Below, piece after piece: positions 46,206 through 55,899 of a DNA stretch of 64,000 nt (its first letter is position 1; each line of letters starts with the position of its first letter). The translations under genes were made by a program, and so were the position numbers. The stretch is taken from NCBI GenBank assembly GCA_017979445.1, contig CM030705.1, positions 11,570,679-11,634,678 of the forward strand, read 5' to 3'. A model generated the notes under the pieces. It saw only the letters and a list, made by a program, of their open reading frames with translations. It searched no databases and was not told where the DNA came from. This DNA is from Akebia trifoliata. Taxonomy: Eukaryota; Streptophyta; Magnoliopsida; Ranunculales; Lardizabalaceae.

Positions 46206-49200
46206 GGTTTCAAACTCGGTTAGACGTTTTGTCTCGTCCAGGAAGAGATCGAGTTGTCTCGGACGAGTCAACTCGCTCTGAACGAGATAAACAATTTAAC
46301 TCGGTCTGGAATGATTTATTAATATATATTTATTTAAATTAAAATAATTATAACTTTTTTAATCATAAAATGATGTTTATATAATAATAAATATTTATAT
46401 ATTTTAACTCTAAAAAAATAAGAATTATATTATTAATCAAAATATACAAAATCCTGGCTGACTCGGCTGAGTTTTACTGACTCGGTTGAAATTTTCAATA
46501 CGTCTGTGTCATCTCGTTTATCTCGTGAGATGGTGTAAGTGGAAGACACCGTGTAAATCCGTCTAGTTGTTGAACAATACCGAGATGGCTCCGGTCTTGG
46601 ACGTGATTTAAAACATTGGTCTGAAATTTATGTTGATAATTACAGGGAATGTCTTGTGGAGGATGTGCGGGAAAGGTAAAAAGAATACTAGAAAGTCAAG
46701 TAAGTATTATTGTTACTCCCCCCTCCATAAAAAAATAAAAAAAAATGTAGTGAACAAGTTGGTAGTTTTTAATTATGATTTTAACTGTCAAATTGATATT
46801 GATGGTCTGTGGTTAAAATAAAGAAAAGTTGATTGATAGGATTTAAGCATGTACAATAACGACCGGTGACGACATTGGCCATCTGTATTTTTTTTAATTG
46901 TTTTTTTTACTAAGAGTAATTATAAAAGCACCCCCCATGAATTAATAAGGACAACCCACACCATAGCCCTTTTTTTTTTTTTTTGTCTTATATGGTTTAA
47001 AAGTTTCAAAATGAGCTGATTTTTAACGAGGATGATCTCTATGGTTTGAAGATTATCCTCACCAAAAATCAACCCATTCCGAAACTTATAACCTCATCAA
47101 AACTGGTTTACAAAAAAAATAGATGATTTACGGTTCTTGAACTTGTTTTGATAGGGTTAGAAGTTGCGGAATCGGCTAATTTTTTGTGAGGATGATCTTC
47201 TCATCATAGAGATCATCCTCACGAAAAATCAGCTCATTCCGAAACTTTTAAACCATATAAGACAAAAAAAAAAATCGGTTATAGTGTGAGTTGTCCTTAC
47301 TAATTCGTGGGGTGCTTTTATAATTACCCTTTTCTAAGGGTTTGTAATTTGCATCAAAGGTGATGTCTCAGAATACTTTTTGCGCCACGAAACTGAATAA
47401 TGTCGGATCTCTGATACGTAAAATATATATTCCTCTAAACCCTAAAGTCACTTTCACAGAAAATGTTTGCTCTTGTAGAAATTAGGCATACCAGTACTTA
47501 AAATTTACTCACTTGTATTTTTATTTTTTTTCCTCAAAATTAGTCAAACCCACATTAGGTTTTACTATTTGCTAGGTCCCACTTCTAACTATTTAGAGAA
47601 ATACCTAATCAGATAGTCACAAGTTAGAGCTTTTACATCTGATTGTTGGGCTTTAGGCATATATTAAAGGCCCCCTAAACAAGCTAATACATTGATCAGA
47701 TTAAAGGCCCAAATAAGCTACCTCACTTATTACAATTCATTAGAATGTTGAAATTTTTGGGGCCACTTCACCTCTTGGTGAACATAGACTCTAAGATAAT
47801 AGGAAATACTATTTTTCACCATGTTCTTAGGACTCACAATTGGACGGGTTAGCTCACTAACTCAACTTGCCTAGTCTAAAAAACAAGGGCTAAGACCTTG
47901 AACTTGAGTAGGATTTAATTGTCTATCATCTTATTTTCCATTTGTTCTCTTACTTTTATGATCCATATAAATATCATGCAAGATAATAAAATGATTCAAA
48001 TTTTTGTTTTGTACTTAGGGAACTATGCCAGAAAAAATCAATTATTTTTAACATTAATAAAGTGACGAAAAATGATTGGAAGTTAAAATTTTGCTTAATC
48101 AATTATTTTAAGTCAGATTTTATGTAAGTATATTGTTAGAAAGAATTGGTTTTTAATAATGATCACCGTGATGTGCATGTGCCAACTAGCTAAGTTGGTA
48201 AAGTTTTGGTTGACAATACCAAAGACTTGGATTCAATTCCCGTCGGCACCGAATTACTAGACTCATTAAAAACAGACTTACCAATAAAAAAAATGATCAT
48301 CGTGATGTGAATGACTTAACATATTGTTAGATCATTAGAAATGTTATCCCCCACAATAAGAAAGTTAAATAATAATAATAATAATTAACTTCAACAAGCA
48401 TAAAATAATTTCCTAACAAATGCTTCACTCATTAGGATTGGATTGGGGTTTTGTCAATTGAAGCACGACAAGGATTTAGGGATTAAGTTGGGCTGACATG
48501 AAGAATGGGTCTGGTTGGGTAATAAATGACTCGATGCTAGTCAGGTCTCAAAATCTTAGCCAATCCCTCTAATGGTTGGATCTCGCTGAAAAATTTAGTA
48601 AGGCTGTTACCAATATTATCAATTGAGTTGACTACTGTAGTTTGCCCCCCTGGAAGAAAATCCTGGCTCCACCCCCTAGTTGAAGAAATTTAGAAGGTAG
48701 AGAAAAAGACTAGAAATGGTGTGGATTTGGGGTAATAAGAAAATATGTGTAGACACTTTATTTAACAAAAGACATAGTTCTAGATAAATTTGAATGGGGA
48801 AATATGATTCATTTCACCAACTTTTGATTAGATAAATTTAAATTGTTGAGTATGATTCATGTCTTCGACTCTAGATTGGGATAAAGGGTCGGGCAATGAA
48901 AATGATGACAATTAATTTGAGGTAAATATATAGTAAATGTTTATCCAACAATAATCAATATATGGTCAATGTTTAGCATTTTTAATTCATGGATCTTTCA
49001 GAGAAATTGTTTTTCCAACCGAAGGCCTGAACTACAGAGTCACTCCTCGTTCAGATAGTACTAGTGACTAACATTTTAGATGGTAAATTAAAATTAAGAG
49101 AAAAAGGACATTTACCGAAGAAAGAGACGAAGCAGTGTAAGAAAATATGACATATAGATTAATCTAAAAGAGTGGTATTTGTTAATGTTTATTGGGAGAA

Positions 49201-50655
49201 AATAACCCATATATGACTAAAACCAATATGAAAGGTTCTGATATGTGACATAAGTTTCTGATGCGTTTTGTATAGTTTATGTTGAATATTTTCAAAATAA
49301 AAATATAGATTTTTGTGGTTTAATTTTTTTGATTTTTCTTAAGTTAGATTTTGTGTATATAAGGTTTAGGCCCACATTGCTCACAAATGATAAAGTAGTG
49401 TACCTTATAAGTTGTAGTCAACGTAGTTAGTTGTATTTGTGTCACACTTTTAAGGCTTTGATCCGGTGCTAAGAGGAGGTGTGAAACACCACCCATTCAT
49501 GCGCACATGCATCGTGCGATTGGGCGTTTAGGGCGCTTTGAGGTGCACTTTGCACTTCGCACCGTCGCGAGAAGCTGGGGAGTCTTAAAGTTTTCGGGAT
49601 ACGAAACCATCCAATGGTTGTGGTTGATTCGTCACGTGTGATGGATCGGGTGTGATTTGTACCGCACGATCACGTTATTATCCGACCGGATACGATGGAT
49701 CAATATAATACCTGGTTGAGAACGATTTGGTATGTTGGATCAAGTTAGTACCCGATCAGAATCGATCAGGTATGTTGATTCATGATTGGTATCCAATCAG
49801 GGATGATTAGATCCGTTAGATCAAATGACAACTGATCGGACGCGATCATAGTCACTAGATCATGCAAATTCAACTAATAGGTGTTGATTAAAAGGCATGA
49901 GACACATACCTTCACTAGGATGCGATCTGGATCGTTAGATTTGAGATTTGACACAATTCAACGGCTATTAAACCAAGAGACATTAAATTATGGCTCTTGG
50001 TCAACTGACACAAAAATAGTTATAAAAAGCCAACAAAAAATCAGATTTCTTAACTGAAAATTTATGTGTTCTCATTTTTCTAAACTTAAGTACTTAGCAT
50101 CCTCGGTTTCTAATTATTCCCGAGTGTTTTAGATTAAATCGAACTGTACATAATTCTATTTAGTAACTTGAATGTAGACTTCTCTGTATTCTGAAGGCCT
50201 TTGTTCTTTGACCCTTTGTGTATTGTAGTTCTAACTAGTAGGGGAGAATATTTGTGTAAAAAAGATTGAATCAGATTCGAACTTAGAAGTTGTTTTCTTC
50301 CTTCATTGAATTACTCCCGGTTTTAAAGGTCATAAAATCCAACAGTTTATTCATAAGCGGACACCAAATCTTTGGGAGTTGTTTATTTATTTTTCAGTTA
50401 ATATTGATGGGGAAACTTACATCTCTTTTGTTGCTTTGAATCAACTATAACACATCAGTGATACTTTATATGTATGAACAGCCACAAGTATCTTCTGCGA
50501 TTGTAAATCTTGCAACAGAGACAGCAATTGTATGGCCTGTACCTGAAGCCAAGGAGACTACACAGAACTGGCAACAACAATTAGGAGAAACACTTGCAAA
50601 GCACTTGACAAGTTGTGGATTTAAGTCAAATTTTCGAGGTAAGCTTTGTGTTTGA
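45683..50655 (+). CDS. Plastid copper chaperone PCH1-like / N-terminal part of Cu-ATPase PAA1
   Basis: Exons 45683-46162, 46646-46699 and 50482-50638 join in phase; reading on into intron 3 stops at TGA 50653-50655 (...FRGKLCV), giving about 235 residues. The Ser-rich N-terminus (MESTFSATTLFTLSETLNSS) is a chloroplast transit peptide, as in PAA1. A glycine-rich linker (about 105-133) follows, then PDVIILDVG and a heavy-metal-associated domain with the copper site GMSCGGC (Cys164 and Cys167), then PQVSSAIVNLATETAIVW and ETLAKHLTSCGFKS. PAA1/HMA6 itself continues with eight membrane helices and ATPase domains; none are found in the next 10 kb before SC35. In Arabidopsis PAA1 is also alternatively spliced to the soluble chaperone PCH1, which passes Cu(I) to PAA1. 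A separate PCH1-type gene is the best reading. A spliced alternative ends at 52168. Confidence 0.8.
46163..46203. repeat. (TC)n microsatellite at the intron 1 donor
   Basis: About 17 TC repeats begin within ten bases of the exon 1 donor (GGT|GTAAGTCTCTC). The pyrimidine run sits where U1 binding and early splice-site choice occur, so length variation could affect splicing; that is inference. Confidence 0.8.
46204..46615. mobile_element. CATGGTTTCAAACTCG MITE family, copy 5 (long form)
   Basis: The left end CATGGTTTCAAACTCGGTTA and the right end GACGTGATTTAAAACATTGG match the family at 23.9, 24.7, 35.4 and 44.7 kb. This copy is about twice as long, with an AT-rich block (46310-46450) in the middle. 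It fills most of intron 1. Confidence 0.5.
46914..47329. mobile_element. 416-bp MITE with long inverted ends
   Basis: The ends GAGTAATTATAAAAGCACCC and GGTGCTTTTATAATTACCC pair. Pairing continues inward (AATAAGGACAACCCACACCA with GTGAGTTGTCCTTACTAATT), followed by a second inverted pair built on GAGGATGATC...ATCCTCACC. Flanks (TTTTACTAA and TTTTCTAAG) may be a degenerate ~9-bp duplication. A second copy lies at 59133-59528. It is in intron 2 of the PCH1-like gene. Confidence 0.75.
48158..48313 (+). mobile_element. Short tRNA-derived SINE with ~22-bp TSD
   Basis: 48180-48291 has a tRNA-like head: GTGCCAACTAGCTAAGTTGG (start plus box A), a TTTGG...CCAAA arm, and GGATTCAATTCCCGTCGGCA (box B plus acceptor side). 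A short A-rich tail (AATAAAAAAA) follows. It is flanked by AATGATCACCGTGATGTGCA (48158 on) and AATGATCATCGTGATGTGAA (48292 on); over 22 bp the two flanks differ at 2 positions. That is a long duplication typical of LINE-mediated insertion. Confidence 0.8.
49275..50349. mobile_element. Solo LTR of 1065 bp, TSD GTTTA
   Basis: 49280-50344 begins TGTTGAATATTTTC and ends AAAATCCAACA, with a TGTTG/CAACA inverted pair. GTTTA lies on both sides (49275-49279 and 50345-50349), a perfect 5-bp duplication. The interior at 49620-49930 holds degenerate ~50-bp repeats based on GATCAGGTATGTTGGATCA. There are no internal retroelement domains. It sits in intron 2, ending about 130 bp before exon 3. Orientation is not resolved. 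Confidence 0.8.
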
Positions 50656-51534
50656 TAACCTTCCCTCTTATAAATCTACTTATATTTACTAAATTTTTGG
50701 ATTACTCTAGTGTATGGAAATTTTTTCCTTTCAACTTTTTATATATCTCTATCTTGATTTTATATCTCTACTAGAGTTTGCCAATGCCCTAAGGCACGAG
50801 CATCCTCTTTGAGGTTGAGGGGTAAAAGAGGAAAGATAATTAAATTGCAGGGGTATTATTGGAAAAAGGGTATAAGGGTAAAGGCAATAAAGTTGGAGTG
50901 GTATTATTGGAAAATGGGAGAAAAGGAAAGAGAATAAAGTTGAATTTTTCTTGAGATGTGCGCGGGATTGTATCTGAACTACTCTTTATGGGGGATAAAC
51001 ATTGGGGGAAGACAACCATTGTATTTTATCATATAGATTCTTATACATGTTTCTGATTTAACTAAAAATATTATATTATAATGCATTTGTGGATGCATTT
51101 GCATTTGGAGCTTCTTGAAGGGTTCCACATCAAAGACCTTGTATCTTTGATGCATTTTCATCTTGGGCTTCTTGAATGCTCCATGTCAGAGGCCTCGCAT
51201 CTGTGTTGGACACTGACATGTGTCACTGTTATATAGGTCACAATGAGGTTTAGGATTACCATGTACTTGGTCCACGGGTATGGTTAACAATATTACAGGT
51301 ACCTGATATGCTAGCCATGTCCGATGACATGTAAGTTTAGATATTATCCGTTCTTTGTGTTGCTAACTTGAAGCTATTAAATGATAGATGTGCACTGTTC
51401 CTGAGATGAGATGTGGTTGTCCTCATACTGTTGATGAGTGACCATGAGTAGTGTTTACTTAGACATGGTTGTAGTATGAGATTATGTGCCAAGAAGGTTA
51501 TTTTAGTATTGCATTTGTTTCTTTAACTCCCTCA

Positions 51535-52038
51535 CTCTCAAATGAGGACTAAGTGGTGCCACGCAATTAGGTAAGAATGGGATCAGTTTTGAATCTTGTC
51601 ATTAAATATTAAGAAGAATTTCTAGTATAAACTTTTATTTTTATAAACAAGCGAGTTAGTGGTTAGTAATTAGAAGAGGTGAAGGTGGGTTTTGAACCCA
51701 GGTCGTGGACTTTACCCAACTTATTAATTTTTTTTTATAAATTATATAAAGAAATAAGATTGTTGTTTATGTAACTCTCAAATGAGGACTAAGTGGTGCC
51801 ACACAATCAGGTAAGAATGGGATCAGATTTGAATCTTGTCATTAAATATTAAAAAGAATTTCTAGTATAAACTTTTTTTTTATAATTATTCTTTATAAAC
51901 CAGCGAGTTAGTGGTCAGTAATTAGTAGGTGAAGGCAGGTTTTGAACCCAGTTCGTGGTATCAACACTCGGGGACTTTACCCAACTTCTTAATTTTTTTT
52001 AAAATTATATAAAGAAATAAGATTGTTGTTTATGTAAC
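51535..52038. repeat. Tandem duplication, ~240-bp unit
   Basis: CTCTCAAATGAGGACTAAGT starts at 51535 and again at 51775. The second unit repeats the whole first with small changes (GGTAAGAATGGGATCAG, GAATCTTGTCATTAAATATT, GCGAGTTAGTGGT, GGTTTTGAACCCAG) and ends in the same ATTGTTGTTTATGTAACTCT that closes the first. The second unit is slightly longer through insertions. The repeat does not extend an open frame. Confidence 0.85.
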
Positions 52039-52133
52039 TCTATCATGTGTTCAATTTAGCATCTTAAAATTTATAATGGTGGAGTATATACCCTGTGGTC
52101 AGGCTTGGATATGATTTATGTAAACTCTGGCAG

Positions 52134-52370
52134 GCCAAGTAGCTATTGAAGTAGATATTCCCAAATAAGAATGCAAAGGATTTGCTATTAGGATCATCTC
52201 TACTTTATCATGGTATGACAATGTTTCACTGGGTTTTCCATTTTCCTCTACTTTAGATGTGGAAGCTTTGGTTTGAAGAAAAAAAAAATGAAGTCTAATA
52301 AAATTATTTCTCCATCTTAGGTGGGTCTCGGCGGCTGCAGTTAGGGATTTGGTTCAGGAGAGGTATGTCT
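52134..52370 (+). other. Possible terminal exons of the PCH1-like gene
   Basis: A good acceptor (CTCTGGCAG) at 52133 is in phase with exon 3 and adds GQVAIEVDIPK before TAA at 52166-52168. A second exon-like block starts after TTAG at 52320 (GTGGGTCTCGGCGGCTGCAG) and ends at a donor-like GAG|GTATGT near 52360. Neither resembles the PAA1 ATPase. They could be 3' exons of the chaperone transcript, or chance. Confidence 0.3.
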
Positions 52371-53644
52371 TTACTTGTAAGTCCATTGTTTTTCAGATAC
52401 AATGCTATATTATATAATCTCAAGAGTGTTCTATTCGATGTCAATAAGTCTCCTTGAAGAGCCAAATGACTTTAATAAGTAGTGCCAGTTAATGCTGTTT
52501 CAGTTGGCCTTGGTATATTACATTTTATTTCCCCAGCATTTGGAGTGATAGTCTCTGTAGGGGTACTTTTTATTCATGCGACACCTTATCCCAACAAAAG
52601 AGAATACACAAAGAGAAAATAATGATTTATCTATTCCATGATCATGTCTTGGCTCTTTGAATCTTTCTGTTTAAGGCCACGTTTGGAAACACCGTCTCTT
52701 GGCTGATGTTGCTGAGAAATTTCAGCTGGGAATCCTGGTATCGGTTGGGATCGAACAGCTTAATTTTGCTGAATTTTGTTGAGCATGATTGGCAGTTGGC
52801 ACATCCAACATCTCAGTCGGCCAAAAAAAAGAAGAAAAAAATGTAGCCTTATTCTTTTACTGGAGTTAGTCGGTGCCTCTCTTTGGGAATTAAGGCGGTA
52901 AAAGAGGAAAAATAATAAGTTTAGAGGGTTGTTATTAATAAATATGGGATTGAAGGGTAAAAGAGTAAAGTTTGAAGGGTATTATTAAAAAAGAAAAGAG
53001 GGTGGAGGAGGAGAATAAAAATAATAAAATTGAGGGGTAGAGAAAAGCAATAGTGGGTTCATCTTAATTGATGGGACGTTTATCTCCTACAGTGGGCCAC
53101 ACTAATGTGTTGTATCATATGCATTTGCGTCTCTTTTGTCAAAGGCTGCACCTAGCCATTGCTTCAAGAGTAGCGCACCAACAGTTTGAAAACTGGGGTA
53201 TCTCAAATATTCATCAAAATATGGAGGGATGGGTCAAAATCACCCTAAACAATATTGTCAGTTTGAAAATTTTAGGAAACTGCCATTCTCGCACCCCAAC
53301 TTTTAATTATTACAGCCCGTTTAAAAATAAAGAAAAATGAGTAAATGGTTGAGAATAAGTTAAAGTTGAGGTGCCAATAGAAGCTCTGTCGTTGTTAATT
53401 TTTATTTTATTTTTTTGTTAGATTTCTATTTTTTGGATTTAGTATTTTACATGAGCCTAAAGATAATTGCAAACAACTACGGAAATTTTTGAATGAATGT
53501 TATAATGTTTGATAATATTGAGATTATAATTTGAGCTAAACCTTTATTTTATAATGTTTGAATAATGTTAATCTTTAGCTGGGGTATGATTAATAATCTG
53601 AGAATTTGGAGTGCAATAGGTAAAGACTAATGATGAATGCATGT
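52371..53644. other. Intergenic with MITE remnants
   Basis: The right end of a GGTGATTTA-family element is recognisable near 53180-53250 (GGGGTATCTCAAATATTC ... GGGTCAAAATCACCC). Otherwise AT-rich, with no gene. Confidence 0.4.
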
Positions 53645-53797
53645 GGTAAATCTTACGCGATCTGTACGTGGTTGATGTGTGGTTGATGTGGCAAGGGCAT
53701 AGAATCATAAATCTTTTTCTTTGTGTATCCCGAAGAAAAGATCTATGGTTATGTGTCATTGCCACGTCAACAACATACAAATCGTGTATGATTTACC
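53645..53797. mobile_element. Foldback MITE, GATACACAA family, second full copy
   Basis: The ends GGTAAATCTTACGCGATCTG and CGTGTATGATTTACC are inverted. Inner arms TGATGTGGCAAGGGCATAGA and its counterpart TTGCCACGTCAAC pair, and the centre is CTTTTTCTTTGTGTATCCCG opposite AAAAGATCTATGG. The ends are the same as those of 5401-5542. Confidence 0.65.
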
Positions 53798-53882
53798 TCT
53801 TGCATTCATCACAATTCATAAGTAAAAGTTGTATCAATACTAGTAGCTCTCAAATTTTAATAGAATAATGATTTTTTGTCAA

Positions 53883-53917
53883 CCCCCCTTCCCGTCCCGT
53901 CCCGTCCCGTCCCTTCC
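53883..53917. repeat. (CCCGT)n minisatellite
   Basis: Four to five CCCGT units, flanked by CCCTT variants. It is GC-rich compared with its neighbourhood and noncoding. Confidence 0.8.
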
Positions 53918-53921
53918 CTTT

Positions 53922-54232
53922 GACATGGCATGTGTTATAATCAGAATTTTTTCTTGAGATACACAATTGCACATATTTATGAAGATATATAATTGTGTAT
54001 CCCGAGGAAATGTTAGGTTCTAGCCATGTCAGGTGGCATTAGAAAATCACAACTCTTTTAAATAAGTCTTGATTTTCTAACATTCCCTCTATCACACGTT
54101 CCCTGGCATGGCATGGGTTAGAACAATAAACTTTTTCCCTCAGGATACATAATTGTACATCCTCATACGTGCAGTTGTGTGTCTCGATGAAAAGAATCTA
54201 TGATTCTAACACATGCCACGTCAGGGAGTATC
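53922..54232. mobile_element. Two adjacent foldback MITEs
   Basis: 53922-54060 and 54105-54232 each have TGACATGGCATG...CCATGTCAGG-type or TGGCATGGCATG...CATGCCACGTCAGG arms. Each also has a hairpin centre built on GATACACAATTG / AATTGTGTATCC or GATACATAATTGTACATC. They look like sibling insertions or a tandem duplication of one element. Confidence 0.55.
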
Positions 54233-55165
54233 AGAAAAATCACTGTCCTTTTCATTTGGAAATATTTTTCTGTAAAGTGCACCCTTTTGCATTTTTTTTC
54301 TTCTTTGCAGGTGTAGCACCATGTAACTACTATTTTTTCCATGATTGAGAGAGGGGCACGTTGGAAAAAAGAAAATGACATCTCAACCCTCTAAGGTTCT
54401 TGACATATATAAGATTTAAGGAAGAAAAAACTTTTTTTTCCAATTTAGGAGGTATTATTTTTTAATAGTCCTTACCCCAAGAAACATCTAACTCAAGTCT
54501 TCTTGTTATTTGAATCGTCAATGTTGATAATTGAAATCATTGATCTCAATGATTCATGTTCAAAGGTTGAGATTGATGATTTATAATTATTATCTTAATG
54601 GTTGTAAAAGGTCAATCTACATGATCTCAATGATTTGAATCGCCAATTTCAATATTTTGAATTAAAAGAAGGATGAGGGGGCATTAAGAAAGAAAAAATT
54701 TACAAACTGGACTATGAAGTTACCACGAAAAAGTTAAGGGTCTGTTAGTTTTCTCTATATTTTATTTTATCATAATCTATACTTTTAACAAATCCAATAA
54801 GATTGGATATCAACCATCACATACGGTATCGGATCGGGTTCTTGAGCTTAAAATTATGGCGTTTGCATTAAAATGGTAATAATTGTTTTTTCTTGCTCTT
54901 GAGGATGATATCTTCAAAACATCTTCACTAGATTGAGGGAACTAGACATAATTGTTCATTTCCTCTTATAAGGGTGAAGAAAAACAAAAATAAATTAATA
55001 AGAAAAAGCTCAAATAAATTACTAAAAAATAATACTTAGAATGCCTAAATATAACCAATTTATACACTCTCCATTTTGTATTCAAAGGACCTTATTTAAC
55101 ATCAAAAGAGATAATTGAATCATGATTGAGACGAAAAGTAAGAACGAAGAAAAAATAATTCGATT
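54233..55165. other. Intergenic, no gene supported
   Basis: AT-rich with local GATCTCAATGATT repeats (54490-54660) that form weak palindromes. No coding signal recognised. Confidence 0.4.
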
Positions 55166-55570
55166 CATCAATAACTATTGTTGAACTCACTTAAAATATT
55201 GTTGAGTTCGACGTTTTTATTTTGAAGTCGACAACAATATTGATGACTTCGACAATGATAACAAAATGGGGCATTTTGTGATGATTTTCAGTAGTGTTGA
55301 GCTCGAAAATATTATTATTAAGCTCACTAAATTATTGTCAAGTACGATGATTTTATTTTGAACTTGATGATAGTAAAAAAAAAATGAGACATTATGTGAA
55401 GATTTATAGCATTGTCGAACTTAGTAAATTATTGTCAAGTTCGACAATCTTTATTTTTTATTTTTTGAAATTATTGTTGAACTCGAAAATAATTAAGGAT
55501 TACATTAATATCAACGATCTTATTATTGTTTAAATCAATTATCATTGAGTTCACTAATAATTATTAATGA
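55166..55570. repeat. Degenerate tandem repeat, ~110-bp period
   Basis: About three diverged units share TGTTGA(A/G)CTC, AAATTATTGTCAAGT, CGA(T/C)G(A/T)TTTTATTTTGAA and GGGCATT(T/A)TGTGA-GATTT. Within units, GTCGAACT and AGTTCGAC-type motifs form small inverted repeats. Confidence 0.5.
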
Positions 55571-55782
55571 ACTCGACGTTGATAAAACCTAACTGTTTTC
55601 TTTTTTAATGTAAAATACATGCAAAAATTGACTAAAAGTTTGGAAAAACATGTGCAGTTGATTTCAAATAAAATGAATCATCATTCGTCAATTTTCATCC
55701 AAAAATAGCTCCAAACTTTTTTTAAAAAAATCCTAACTTTCAATCACCTCTTCGATATGTTTGAAAAAAAAAAGTCACAATA

Positions 55783-55899
55783 AACTGACGCTCTTGACAT
55801 AGCAATCCACAAAACCATAGATCTTTTTCTTTAGGATACACAAGGAAAAAAAAAGATTTATGGTTATGTGCACATGCTACATCAAAGTGCCAGTTTTGC
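55783..55899. mobile_element. Foldback MITE, GATACACAAGGA family, third copy
   Basis: The arms AAACTGACGCTCTTGACATA and TACATCAAAGTGCCAGTTTT are inverted. The centre has ATAGATCTTTTTCTTTAGGA, then TACACAAGG, then the pairing AAAAAGATTTATGGTT. The ends differ from the GGTAAAT copies, so it is a related subfamily. Confidence 0.55.

Noticed and set aside
48180..48255. Functional tRNA gene
   Set aside because: The acceptor stem has a mismatch, the anticodon loop is too long (about nine bases), and the unit is flanked by a long target duplication and an A-rich tail. A SINE fits better.
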